From assembly GCF_000271665.2 (NCBI RefSeq), contig NZ_CP010978.1, positions 1,210,501 to 1,274,500 on the forward strand: a stretch of 64,000 bases of DNA, given 5' to 3'. This document shows positions 55,532-64,000 of the stretch, in pieces (the stretch's first letter is position 1; every line of letters begins with the position of its first letter). Source of the stretch: Pelosinus fermentans JBW45. Its GTDB lineage: Bacteria > Bacillota > Negativicutes > DSM-13327. The notes under the pieces were generated by a model that had not been told where the DNA came from, did no database searches, and saw nothing but the letters and a program-made list of their open reading frames with translations. A program made the translations under genes and the position numbers.

Positions 55532-57238
55532 GTGAAGCTAAAGGTTAAGGGGAAAATACTTGCAATCATTTTAATAATATCAATTGCAACACTTTTAGTT
55601 GGTTCTATCGGATATTATTATACAAACACGATGAGTAACGAAATGAAAATTATGTATAGTGAAAATCTGTTGTCGATTAAAAGGTTAAATGAGACTCGAC
55701 ATAATTTTAGAGCCGTCCATGGAATGATTCTGGAAATGATTTTTGGTAATCTTGACAAAGCAAGAGAAGATGTCTTGGTCACTCAGATGAAATCGTTGTC
55801 GACGGAAACAGACCAAACATTAAAGGCATATGAAAGTCAAAATTTGGGGTCCTTCGAACGGGAAAAGTTAGTAGTGCTAAAAGAAGCAATCGGTCAATAT
55901 CGAACAGAACGTCAAAAAGCTATCGAATTATCTCAGCAAGGGCGCAAGCAGGAAGCGTATGCTTACTTCACCCAGCAGGCAGCCGGCAAACTGGAAATAG
56001 TCAATTCAACTCTTAAGGAGTTAGCTGACTTCATGTCAGATAAAAGTGAAAAGGCGAATCGTAAGGGACACGAGTATGCTGGATTTGCGGGAATCGTTAT
56101 TTTCACATTAACAGGATTTTTTGTTCTACTTTGCCTGTTCTTAGGTTGGAGATTATCCAATGCAATTGCCAGAAGGTTAAAATCCGTTTGCATGTTTCTA
56201 AATGAGATCGAAAAAGGAAATCTTGGTCTAGAGAGTATTAAGGTGGTAGACCAGGATGAAATTGGTGATATTGGGGTCGGATTAAATAGCATGGCTTGCA
56301 GCTTGCAGCGTTTGGTACGCCAGGTAGCATCTTCATCTGAGCAAGTTGCTGCCTCGTCAGAAGAGCTGACAGCAAGCGCAGAGCAATCGGCTCAAGCTAC
56401 GAATCAAGTAGCAGTGACGATTAGTGAAGTAGCCCAAGGAGCTGAGCAGCAGGCAAGTGCAGTGAATGTTACGACTGTTGTAGTACAGCAGCTTTCTGCA
56501 GGCATTGAGAAAGTTGCCGAGAATTCAGCGATCATAAGTGGCGTATCCGATCAAACCTCTAAAGCTACCCAAGATGGTACGCAAGCCGTAAATGCGGCAA
56601 TTAGTCAGATGGAAATCGTAGAGAAAACGGTGACTAAGTCAGCTCAAGTGGTGACGAGATTGGGAGAACGATCCAAAGAAATTGGACAGATTGTCGATAC
56701 GATATCGGGAATTTCTGCTCAAACCAACCTTCTGGCGCTAAATGCTGCTATTGAAGCGGCACGAGCAGGTGAACATGGCAGGGGCTTTGCTGTTGTTGCT
56801 GAGGAAGTTCGTAAGTTGGCAGAGCAATCCCAAGAAGCAGCCAAGAAAATTGCCGATTTAATTACGGAAACCCAGTCGGATACCGAAGAAGCAGTGGTTG
56901 CGATGACAGAAGGCAGCCATGAGGTTAATGTAGGAGCACAAGTGGTTAATACCGCAGGGCAAGCTTTTAGGGATATATCAGCACTCATTGACCAATTAGC
57001 GATGCATATAAAAGAGACTTCAACTTCTATTGAAGAAATGGCGTCTGGCAGTAAGCGAATTGTGGAATCGGTACACGACATTGATACGATTAGTCAAGAA
57101 ACGGTTGGCAGGACACAAACCGTGTCTGCCGCCACAGAAGAGCAGTCGGCATCTATGGAAGAAATTGCTGCATCCAGCCAAGCATTAGCTAAAATGGCAG
57201 AAGAACTTCAAGGAATTGTTAGACAATTTAGAATGTAG
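55532..57238 (+). CDS. Methyl-accepting chemotaxis protein 2, riboswitch-controlled
   Basis: The 568-residue receptor has TM1 at about 9-29 and an extracytoplasmic helical sensor of about 160 residues (4HB-type, with MIYSENLLSIKRLNETRHNF-like features). TM2 lies at about 188-210, then HAMP and the cytoplasmic coiled coil with tip [20 protein letters not shown]. The start is a GTG at 55532 after GGGAGG. The c-di-GMP riboswitch and terminator 5' of it mean its level follows the second messenger, which links lifestyle switching to chemotaxis. Confidence 0.93.
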   Translation: MKLKVKGKILAIILIISIATLLVGSIGYYYTNTMSNEMKIMYSENLLSIKRLNETRHNFRAVHGMILEMIFGNLDKAREDVLVTQMKSLSTETDQTLKAYESQNLGSFEREKLVVLKEAIGQYRTERQKAIELSQQGRKQEAYAYFTQQAAGKLEIVNSTLKELADFMSDKSEKANRKGHEYAGFAGIVIFTLTGFFVLLCLFLGWRLSNAIARRLKSVCMFLNEIEKGNLGLESIKVVDQDEIGDIGVGLNSMACSLQRLVRQVASSSEQVAASSEELTASAEQSAQATNQVAVTISEVAQGAEQQASAVNVTTVVVQQLSAGIEKVAENSAIISGVSDQTSKATQDGTQAVNAAISQMEIVEKTVTKSAQVVTRLGERSKEIGQIVDTISGISAQTNLLALNAAIEAARAGEHGRGFAVVAEEVRKLAEQSQEAAKKIADLITETQSDTEEAVVAMTEGSHEVNVGAQVVNTAGQAFRDISALIDQLAMHIKETSTSIEEMASGSKRIVESVHDIDTISQETVGRTQTVSAATEEQSASMEEIAASSQALAKMAEELQGIVRQFRM

Positions 57239-57574
57239 AAAATCATACTGAATATAAAAAACCTTTCTATAATACATAAAAAGACCCTACAGGGGAGACT
57301 TCTTTAGTGTCTGCTCTGTAGGGAACATTTTATATTAGAGAGGTTTTTATTATTTACTCATGGACACTTGTGATTTACATGTTAAGTTATAATCGTCAAA
57401 CCAAAATAGTCAGAAAGTGGAAGCATGATTTCCTTGATTTTTTGACTAAATCTCTTTAGAGTAGAAGGCAAGGTAAATCTAATAAGATCTAGCGGAGTAA
57501 GGCGAATCATTATATAGTAGTAAGATAGCTGTGAGTATAGAGCTGAAGATAATTTTAAAATAAGGTGAGGTCAA
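57239..57574. other. Intergenic region with terminator
   Basis: CCCTACAG (57285-57292) pairs with CTGTAGGG (57316-57323), enclosing GAGAC/GTGTC-like pairs and followed by AACATTTTATATT, and should end the chemoreceptor transcript. The remaining 250 bp has no gene. Confidence 0.55.
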
Positions 57575-58555
57575 ATGAAAGTATTAATCATTGATGATGA
57601 AAAAAGCATTCGGACCATCCTTTCAAAAATGGTACAGCAATGGGGATATGAAGTGACCCTTGCTGCTGATGGTGAAAGTGGATGGAAGATATTCCAGATT
57701 ATTAATGAGCCTGTTATTGTGCTCTTAGACTGGATTATGCCCGGTATAGATGGGGTGGAGCTATGTAAGAGGATAAAACAAGGCGCAAAAACGTCCCATA
57801 CGTATGTCATTATGCTAACAGCAAGAAAAAGCGATATAGAAGATATGGTTATTGGCTTTGATGCTGGAGCGGATGATTTTTTGACTAAGCCAATTGATCC
57901 AAGAGAACTGAGTTGCCGATTATCCGTTGGCAGCCGTATTTTAAGTTATCAATATGAATTAGAGCAGCGCAATGCCGCCTTATACGAGACTACACGAGTT
58001 ATGGAAAATATTATGCGGGAGTTACAGACTGTAAATGGAAAGTTAAAAGATCTTTCCATGGAAGATGAAGTTACAGGTATCGCCAATAGACGATGTTTGG
58101 AAAACTACTTGGCTAAAGAGTGGTGGCACGCATTGCGCGAGAAAAAAATAATGACATTTATCATGATTGATGTAGACTATTTCAAGCTTTATAATGATAC
58201 CTATGGACATCTGGCAGGAGATGAATGCCTAAAAAAGGTTGCAGCAGTATTGGATCATAGTGTGAAACGCAATTCAGATATAAAGGCACGTTATGGCGGT
58301 GAAGAATTTGCAGTTGTTTTGTATGCTACGGATTATGCTGGAGGAAAAAAGATCGCTGAAAAAATTAGGTTAGCTGTTGAAGAGTTGCAGATACCTCATA
58401 GTGCTTCTGCTATTAATCCCTATGTTACTATTAGTTTAGGCGTTGCCACAATGATACCAGATCCCGATTCCTCTTATGAGATGTTGATCAAGAAAGCCGA
58501 TGATGCTTTATATCGGGCGAAACGTGAAGGCAGAAATAGATGGATTGCTGTTTGA
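57575..58555 (+). CDS. Response regulator with GGDEF diguanylate cyclase
   Basis: The 326-residue protein has an N-terminal receiver (phospho-acceptor Asp52 in LLDWIMPG, LTARK, DFLTKPIDP), a helical linker and a C-terminal GGDEF domain. The active site is RYGGEEF. The inhibitory I-site RNSD lies exactly five residues before it, so product feedback is expected. It should make c-di-GMP when phosphorylated. The GGTGAG site precedes the ATG. The cognate kinase may be CheA, encoded 20 bp later, or another. Its product is the ligand of the riboswitch at 55371. Confidence 0.93.
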   Translation: MKVLIIDDEKSIRTILSKMVQQWGYEVTLAADGESGWKIFQIINEPVIVLLDWIMPGIDGVELCKRIKQGAKTSHTYVIMLTARKSDIEDMVIGFDAGADDFLTKPIDPRELSCRLSVGSRILSYQYELEQRNAALYETTRVMENIMRELQTVNGKLKDLSMEDEVTGIANRRCLENYLAKEWWHALREKKIMTFIMIDVDYFKLYNDTYGHLAGDECLKKVAAVLDHSVKRNSDIKARYGGEEFAVVLYATDYAGGKKIAEKIRLAVEELQIPHSASAINPYVTISLGVATMIPDPDSSYEMLIKKADDALYRAKREGRNRWIAV

Positions 58556-58574
58556 CTTAGGAAGAGGTGGTAGC

Positions 58575-61142
58575 ATGCTAAATGATGAAAAACTGATTCA
58601 AGAATTTGTTGTAGAAGCGAAAGAACATGTAGAAAAGATAGAGTCAGGACTGCTGTCCTTTGAACAAAAAGAGTATGATGAAAATGTGATCAATGCAATT
58701 TTTCGCTCGGCGCATAATATTAAAGGAACAGCAGGTTTTTTTGGCTTTCAAAAAATCGTTGAATTATCTCATGCCATGGAGAGTGTACTTGGAAAGATAC
58801 GGAGCAGGGAACTTGCTCTAATACTTGACATCGTGGATGCATTATTAATGGCTAATGATGAGCTGCGGGAATTATTAGATCACATCGCTATAAGTGAAGA
58901 ACGAGATATTGCTTCTTTGGTAAAAAGGCTGCAGCATATTTATATAAGTGGTAAAGATGCTCAGCTAATTGAAAGATTAGATGCTGCGGATGAGACCTTC
59001 ATTCCTCAAATACCCCAGAAAACAGCAGCAGAGAATCACAGGGATAATGCCACTAACAAGATGATTAGTGAATTGGGAAAGAAAGGTCATAAAATATATA
59101 AATATGTACATGAATTTGATTCTCAACAGATTGATGTAGAGAGATTTTCTATCAATATGTCAAAGAGTATTCAGTCCATTGGAACTATCTTGAATAGTTA
59201 TATTCGAAACAAGAATTTTTTAAAAGAAGAAAAATTCTCTAGGCAAGAAATAGTATTTTTATTTAGTACTGTGCTGGAAAAAGAACTGGCGGTAATGGCA
59301 ATTGGTGCCAATGCAAGAGATATTGAGGAGCTTTCCATTTCCACTCAAAGTGCAGAAATTTTTCAACTATTATCGGAAATAGAGGAAAAGTCAGCTTATC
59401 CTAAAGAAGAGAATTTACTTAAGAGTAAGCAGAAGGCTTTAGATTTTTCGGAAGAAAAAATTAAAAATGATTTGGCTGAAGAACGTATTAAAGTGGATGT
59501 TGCTTTACTTAATAATCTAGTAAACTTGTCTAGTGAGATGGTACTGGCAAGAAACCAATTACTGCGATTATTAGAAGCACATGTGGACGGGATACCGGGT
59601 ATTCGGCCTGTTTTACAAAAGATTGATCATACCACCACCGAAATGCAAGAAAAGATTATGCGTACCCGGATGCAGCCGATCTCCATTTTATTTCATTCCA
59701 TTCCACGTTTAGTACGTGATTTGTCAAAGAAATTGGGGAAAAGTCTTACACTGAAAATGGAAGGTAAGGAAGTGGAAATGGATAAATCTATTCTGGAAGG
59801 ATTGATCGATCCATTTACCCATCTGATACGTAATGCATTGGATCATGGCATAGAAAAGCCTGAGACTCGAAAGGCTTTAGGGAAAGATCCTACTGCAATG
59901 ATCGAGATAAAAGCGCGGCACGAAGGTGGCCGAGTGATTATCGATATCATGGATGATGGAGCAGGGATTGATGTGGAGAAGGTTAGGCAGCAAGCTTTGC
60001 AAAAAGGGCTGGTCGGGCAGGAAGAAGCAAAGGATATCAGTGAAAGTAAAATGGCAGAATTAGTCTTTTCACCAGGCTTTTCAACCGTCTCCCAGGTAAG
60101 TGATATTTCAGGCCGGGGCGTAGGTTTGGATGTGGTCCGATCGAATATTGAAAAATTTGGCGGTACTGTAGAGCTGCATACCTTGAAAGGAAAAGGAACG
60201 ACTTTTCGCTTGCTGCTGCCTTTAACCTTAGCGATTATACCTTCTCTCATTTTAGCAGTTGGCAAGCATAGCTTTGCTTTGCCTCAGGCTCATTTACAGG
60301 AAATTGTGCGAATCGTAGATGGACAAGAGACAGGGAGATTGCAGTGGATCCAAGGGCAAAGAGTACTGCAGCTGCGTGGGAAATTAGTTCCCATTGTTCA
60401 CCTTGCAAATGTGATTGGTTTGGAAAAAAACTTCGAAGCATCAAGCCCTATTACACGAATTCTGATTATAAAAATTGCCAGAAGAACCTTTGGTATCATT
60501 GTTGATGCCATTCATGGTCAGGAAGAACTTTTAGTAAAGCCCATGCCTAATCATTTAAAAGAAGTAAAAGTGTATTCAGGAGTGACGATCTTAGGTGATG
60601 GCAGTATTGCCATGGTTCTAGATGTTGAGGGGATTGCCAGTATGGGGAAATTGGTGTTTTCCGAAGAAGGGGTGGAAAGTTCTCATTCGGAAATGGTATC
60701 ATTAGATAGTCAAATACAAGAGATGCAGAATTTATTGCTATTTCAATGTTCCGGGCCAGAAATCTTTGGCCTGCATTTGTCCATGATCGCAAGGGTTAAC
60801 GAAATTAGCCCGCACCAGATCGAAGAAATTGGGAATAAACAATACTATAATTCTCAAGGTAATATCATGCAATTAATCCGATTGGAACAGTATCTGCCAG
60901 TTGTTTCTAAAGAACATTCAGGTGAGAAAATGTATGTGATTACACCTAAAGGGAATACCCTTTCCTTGGGTCTTCTGGTAAGAACAATAAAGGATACAGT
61001 ACAAGTGGACTCCTTGATGGTAGAAGAGGATATCCAAGGAAAAGGACTATTAGGATCGACGATCATCAATGAAAAAATCGTACTGTTAGTGGATTTGCAT
61101 GAAGTCTTTGAGATGAGTACTTCAGAACAGTTGCCCAATTGA
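58575..61142 (+). CDS. cheA: Chemotaxis histidine kinase CheA
   Basis: The 855-residue kinase has an N-terminal HPt domain (phospho-His47 in RSAHNIKGTAGFFGF), a long linker and dimerisation helices (LVNLSSEMVLARNQLLRLLE). The ATPase is complete (N box LIRNALDHGIE, G1 IMDDGAGID, G2 GRGVGLDVV, GKGTTFRLLLPL). CheW-like domains follow, and two can be recognised (LRGKLVPIVHLAN and the diverged C-terminal copy LLGSTIINEKIVLLVDL). A CheY/CheB-binding P2 domain is not obvious. ATG 58575 follows GAAGAGGTGG. A start inside the previous gene is rejected. It is the core of the che operon. Confidence 0.94.
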   Translation: MLNDEKLIQEFVVEAKEHVEKIESGLLSFEQKEYDENVINAIFRSAHNIKGTAGFFGFQKIVELSHAMESVLGKIRSRELALILDIVDALLMANDELRELLDHIAISEERDIASLVKRLQHIYISGKDAQLIERLDAADETFIPQIPQKTAAENHRDNATNKMISELGKKGHKIYKYVHEFDSQQIDVERFSINMSKSIQSIGTILNSYIRNKNFLKEEKFSRQEIVFLFSTVLEKELAVMAIGANARDIEELSISTQSAEIFQLLSEIEEKSAYPKEENLLKSKQKALDFSEEKIKNDLAEERIKVDVALLNNLVNLSSEMVLARNQLLRLLEAHVDGIPGIRPVLQKIDHTTTEMQEKIMRTRMQPISILFHSIPRLVRDLSKKLGKSLTLKMEGKEVEMDKSILEGLIDPFTHLIRNALDHGIEKPETRKALGKDPTAMIEIKARHEGGRVIIDIMDDGAGIDVEKVRQQALQKGLVGQEEAKDISESKMAELVFSPGFSTVSQVSDISGRGVGLDVVRSNIEKFGGTVELHTLKGKGTTFRLLLPLTLAIIPSLILAVGKHSFALPQAHLQEIVRIVDGQETGRLQWIQGQRVLQLRGKLVPIVHLANVIGLEKNFEASSPITRILIIKIARRTFGIIVDAIHGQEELLVKPMPNHLKEVKVYSGVTILGDGSIAMVLDVEGIASMGKLVFSEEGVESSHSEMVSLDSQIQEMQNLLLFQCSGPEIFGLHLSMIARVNEISPHQIEEIGNKQYYNSQGNIMQLIRLEQYLPVVSKEHSGEKMYVITPKGNTLSLGLLVRTIKDTVQVDSLMVEEDIQGKGLLGSTIINEKIVLLVDLHEVFEMSTSEQLPN

Positions 61143-61206
61143 AATTTGATAAGGCAGATGTATTGAAAAAAGTGGCAGATGTGCAAGTTGTAAGAGGAGA
61201 ACTTTC

Positions 61207-61635
61207 ATGACAGGAAAAATTTTGACCTTCTATCTTGGTGGTAGTTTGTGTGGCATCGATATAGTTTTTGCTAAAGAAATTAATCGAAATGTTAAGTATA
61301 CGGCTGTTCCAGGAGGGGCATCCCACGTAGTAGGTCTTTTGAATTTGCGTGGACAAGTAGTGACTTTATTTGACTTAACCCAGATATTACATTTAAATCA
61401 GAAACAAGAAGATAAGAAAACGAAATGTATGATTCTAAAAGGGCTTTTTCAGGGAGATCATGTAGGTTTTTTTATTGATAAGCTAGCAGAAGTGATTGAT
61501 ATAACACCTGATATGTGTGAATTACCACCAGCAAATATAAAGAATCTGCAAGGACGATTTATATCGGAAATAGTAAAGTTTAATAAAGAAATTATTTTAA
61601 TTCTAGATATAAATAAAATATTTGATGCGATATAA
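61207..61635 (+). CDS. cheW: Chemotaxis coupling protein CheW
   Basis: The 142-residue SH3-like adaptor links receptors to CheA. It shows [34 protein letters not shown] and the final [19 protein letters not shown]. The length fits. It lies 64 bp after cheA, with AAGAGGAG at about 61192. CheW and the receptor at 61662 follow in the same direction. Confidence 0.94.
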   Translation: MTGKILTFYLGGSLCGIDIVFAKEINRNVKYTAVPGGASHVVGLLNLRGQVVTLFDLTQILHLNQKQEDKKTKCMILKGLFQGDHVGFFIDKLAEVIDITPDMCELPPANIKNLQGRFISEIVKFNKEIILILDINKIFDAI

Positions 61636-61661
61636 ATGGAACACGGGAAGGAGAAAATGGC

Positions 61662-63668
61662 ATGAAGTGGTTTAATAACTTAAATATTGGTAAAAAACTA
61701 ATGATTAGTTTTATGCTGATTGTCTTTATTGCGGGTCTTATGGGGTTAATGGGAATACATAATATTAAGGAAATAAAAATGAGTGATCAGCAGCTATATG
61801 AGGTCAATACCATTCCTCTGGGAGAACTTGCCCAGGCAGCGATGTCGTATCAGCAGATTCGAGTGCTTGTCGGTCAATCCATTATTGAAACAGATAAAGA
61901 GAAGAAAAAACAATATCGTACTTCTATTGATGAATTGCATAATAAGATGAATATGAAATTGGCGGAGTTTGAACAAAGTATTAAATCGCCAATGGTTCGA
62001 CAGGAATTCAATAAGTTGAAAATAATACAAGGTAAGTGGAGCGTTATTTTGGATGAAGTATTACGTCTTATCCAAGCAGGAGATAATCAGGCTGCTTATG
62101 CTATTTATGCCGGGCAAGGCAATCAATTTTCATTAGAACTCACTCAGCTTATTGATCGATTAATTGATTTACAAATGCTACATGCAGGTGAAACGGCAAG
62201 AAGTAACTCGGCAGAAGCAGAAGCGACAATTAAGAATATGGCAATTTTACTTGGTATAGGCTTTTTGGCAGCTATGAGTTTAGCTGTATTTATAACTAGG
62301 AAAATTACAGAGCCAGTGAAGGAACTGCAAACTCTTATGTCCCAGGTAGAAGACGGTAATCTTACCATAACGGGAAAAGCAAGTTCTCAAGATGAAATAG
62401 GGCAGCTGACTTTGTCTTTTAATAAACTCATTGAGACGATGCACCAAATGACGAAAGAAATCTATGACACCGTCATTGTTTTGAATCAATCTTCCAATAG
62501 CATGTTGATGGTTGCGGAGGTGGTAGCATCGAATAGCGAAGAAATGAGTGCTGTTATTAACAGTGCCAGTGAGTCTACAGAGGAAATCAATATAAGTGTG
62601 ACTCATGAAGCGAATGCATCTTTGGAGTTAAACGGAAATATCCATTCCATCTCTGTCGCCACAGAAGAAATTTCTTCAACTATTCATAGTCTGGCTTCTG
62701 CCTCTGAACAGGCATCTGTTAGTTTGGATCAAGTAAGTAATCTAATTGAGAAAATATCTAGGGGCATCAGCCTAGTTGCTGGTTCTGGCAAAGATGTATC
62801 AAGCTCTGTATCCGATGTGGTAATTGCCGTAAAGGAAATTAATCTTTCTTTAAATGAAGTCGGAAAAAATTGTCAGCAATCCATTACCGTAGCCAAAGAT
62901 GCAGAGTTGCGAGCACAGGAAACTACAATAATTATTCAGAATTTAAGCGGTGTATCAAAACAAATTGGTAAGGTAGTTAATTTGATCAATGACATTGCTG
63001 ACCAGACCAATATGCTGGCGCTAAATGCAGCTATTGAAGCTGCAGGTGCTGGTGATGCAGGCAGAGGATTTGCTGTTGTGGCTAATGAAGTCAAAGAATT
63101 AGCTAAGCAAACATCAGGAGCAACGGATGAGATAAGGGCCCAGATCGAGGCGATGCAAGATAAAATGCAAGAGGCAGTACAAGCGGTGTGCGGTATTACC
63201 CAGGTTATTGATGTGATGAATACGAATAGCAATAACATTGCAGCAGCTGTAACAGAACAATCTACCGTGGTGGGAGATATATCCTCTGCTGTAATTGTCG
63301 CTTCTGATAAGATACATCTGATATCCAATGAAATTGGCGATATTGCAGAGAAATCTCGCCATGTAGCCCGAGGGGCTGGGGAAAGTACACAGGGAGTGAA
63401 AGAAATTGCTCATTCTGTTAGCGAGCTTTCCTTGACAGCAGGGGAGTTGGCTAAAAATACAGAAGGTGCGTCGATAAAAATGAGTGAGGTAGCTAATACT
63501 TCCCAGAAAATCGCTGCCAATGTTGAAGAGATAGCCATTAGTATGAATGAGATCAATAAAGCCTCACATAACACAGCCAGTAAGGGAGTGGAGACCACCC
63601 AGGCTGCCGATGAGCTTGTCTTGGTTTCTGGGAAATTAGAAGCGTTAGCAAAACGCTTTCGAGTATAA
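61662..63668 (+). CDS. Methyl-accepting chemotaxis protein 3
   Basis: The 668-residue receptor has TM1 at about 12-32, a 4HB_MCP sensor of about 150 residues, TM2 at about 192-212, HAMP, and a long signalling coiled coil. The tip is [20 protein letters not shown] followed by [20 protein letters not shown]. Its Ala-Gly-Ala-Gly and [11 protein letters not shown] sequence differs from the canonical [23 protein letters not shown] of receptors 1 and 2, which marks another receptor class. It is in the cheA-cheW operon and just before cheR, so it is probably the dedicated receptor for this pathway. Confidence 0.93.
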   Translation: MKWFNNLNIGKKLMISFMLIVFIAGLMGLMGIHNIKEIKMSDQQLYEVNTIPLGELAQAAMSYQQIRVLVGQSIIETDKEKKKQYRTSIDELHNKMNMKLAEFEQSIKSPMVRQEFNKLKIIQGKWSVILDEVLRLIQAGDNQAAYAIYAGQGNQFSLELTQLIDRLIDLQMLHAGETARSNSAEAEATIKNMAILLGIGFLAAMSLAVFITRKITEPVKELQTLMSQVEDGNLTITGKASSQDEIGQLTLSFNKLIETMHQMTKEIYDTVIVLNQSSNSMLMVAEVVASNSEEMSAVINSASESTEEINISVTHEANASLELNGNIHSISVATEEISSTIHSLASASEQASVSLDQVSNLIEKISRGISLVAGSGKDVSSSVSDVVIAVKEINLSLNEVGKNCQQSITVAKDAELRAQETTIIIQNLSGVSKQIGKVVNLINDIADQTNMLALNAAIEAAGAGDAGRGFAVVANEVKELAKQTSGATDEIRAQIEAMQDKMQEAVQAVCGITQVIDVMNTNSNNIAAAVTEQSTVVGDISSAVIVASDKIHLISNEIGDIAEKSRHVARGAGESTQGVKEIAHSVSELSLTAGELAKNTEGASIKMSEVANTSQKIAANVEEIAISMNEINKASHNTASKGVETTQAADELVLVSGKLEALAKRFRV

Positions 63669-63723
63669 GAATCAACCTTAAAAGCCACATAAAGAGATAA
63701 TAAAAAGACATATATTAGGGGGG

Positions 63724-64000
63724 ATGATGATGAATGGACACCTATCTTCCCAGGCATTTCAATTATTTCAGAAATATATTGAAGAACACTGCGGCATTGT
63801 AATTCGAGATGAAAAAGCGTATTTGATTGAGAGCCGACTTTCCAAATTCTTAATACGATTTGGCCTATCAAGCTTTGAAGAATTATATAACATGCTGCGT
63901 CAGCAGAAGCAAGCCGCTTTGACAGAAGAAATCATTGATGCGATTACAACAAATGAAACATTATGGTTTCGAGATAAAACGCCTTGGGAAGTTCTAGAAG
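63724..64000 (+). CDS. cheR: Chemotaxis methyltransferase CheR (5' part)
   Basis: The N-terminus of CheR is visible: LFQKYIEEHCGIVIRDEKAY, LSKFLIRFGLSSFEELYNML and TTNETLWFRD, the CheR N-domain plus the start of the SAM-binding region. It methylates receptor Glu residues using SAM. Three ATGs in a row (63724, 63727, 63730) follow a GGGGGG tract, and the exact start is open. The gene runs off the end of the window. Confidence 0.92.
   Translation, partial: MMMNGHLSSQAFQLFQKYIEEHCGIVIRDEKAYLIESRLSKFLIRFGLSSFEELYNMLRQQKQAALTEEIIDAITTNETLWFRDKTPWEVLE

Overview
The window looks like the chromosome of a diazotrophic, motile, anaerobic, low-GC bacterium with a Firmicutes-type expression signature: strong AAGGAGG-like ribosome binding sites and many intrinsic terminators. 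The gene set is an Fe-only nitrogenase with NifI1/NifI2, GlcA-type uronate catabolism, two ModA lipoproteins and a c-di-GMP-I riboswitch on a chemoreceptor. It fits a Negativicutes member such as the Pelosinus/Sporomusa group. That placement is inferred from gene content; no rRNA gene is present to confirm it.

Layout. (1) 1-5300: a small hypothetical gene, a possible free-standing ncRNA with its own promoter, and a group II intron whose reverse transcriptase is split at the YADD active site by a second complete group II intron (a twintron). (2) 5700-10270: a QueG-like Fe-S protein, a graveyard of decayed sugar genes, a CDF metal exporter, a small membrane protein and a maltose acetyltransferase-like enzyme. 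(3) 10650-26370: an MFS exporter, then a hexuronate locus: GntR regulator, uxuA, uxuB, a GPH transporter fused to a PTS EIIB-like domain, uxaC, two GH31 glycosidases, kdgK, a deletion remnant of eda, and a HIT protein. An ACTA-N6-TAGT operator occurs before both gntR and uxuA. (4) 26577-27740: a class I aminotransferase.

(5) 27900-39440: the Fe-only nitrogenase locus. A GC-rich hairpin element precedes an integrase-fold protein that has lost all three DDE acids. A leader with three copies of a conserved stem-loop follows, then anfH-nifI1-nifI2-anfD-anfG-anfK, nifB, and two nifV-type genes with apparent one-base frame disruptions. (6) 39700-48930: a molybdenum region. The same hairpin element precedes a cytosolic substrate-binding-like protein, a Cys-rich HypB/CooC-like GTPase and an orphan ABC ATPase, then a Mop-domain molbindin. 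modABC runs on the minus strand with another copy of the hairpin upstream, next to an HTH-PBP molybdate-type regulator, modD and a second modA. The shared element links alternative nitrogenase expression to molybdenum handling and is the best candidate here for an undescribed regulatory system.

(7) 49000-51800: dbpA-type helicase and a CCA-adding-enzyme relative. (8) 52200-64000: signalling and chemotaxis: three chemoreceptors, one behind a c-di-GMP riboswitch and terminator, a YibE/F membrane protein, a response regulator-diguanylate cyclase, cheA, cheW and the start of cheR, which runs off the window. Short repeats of the AACCGCAGAGGCGCAGAG type are scattered between 39.5 and 54 kb.
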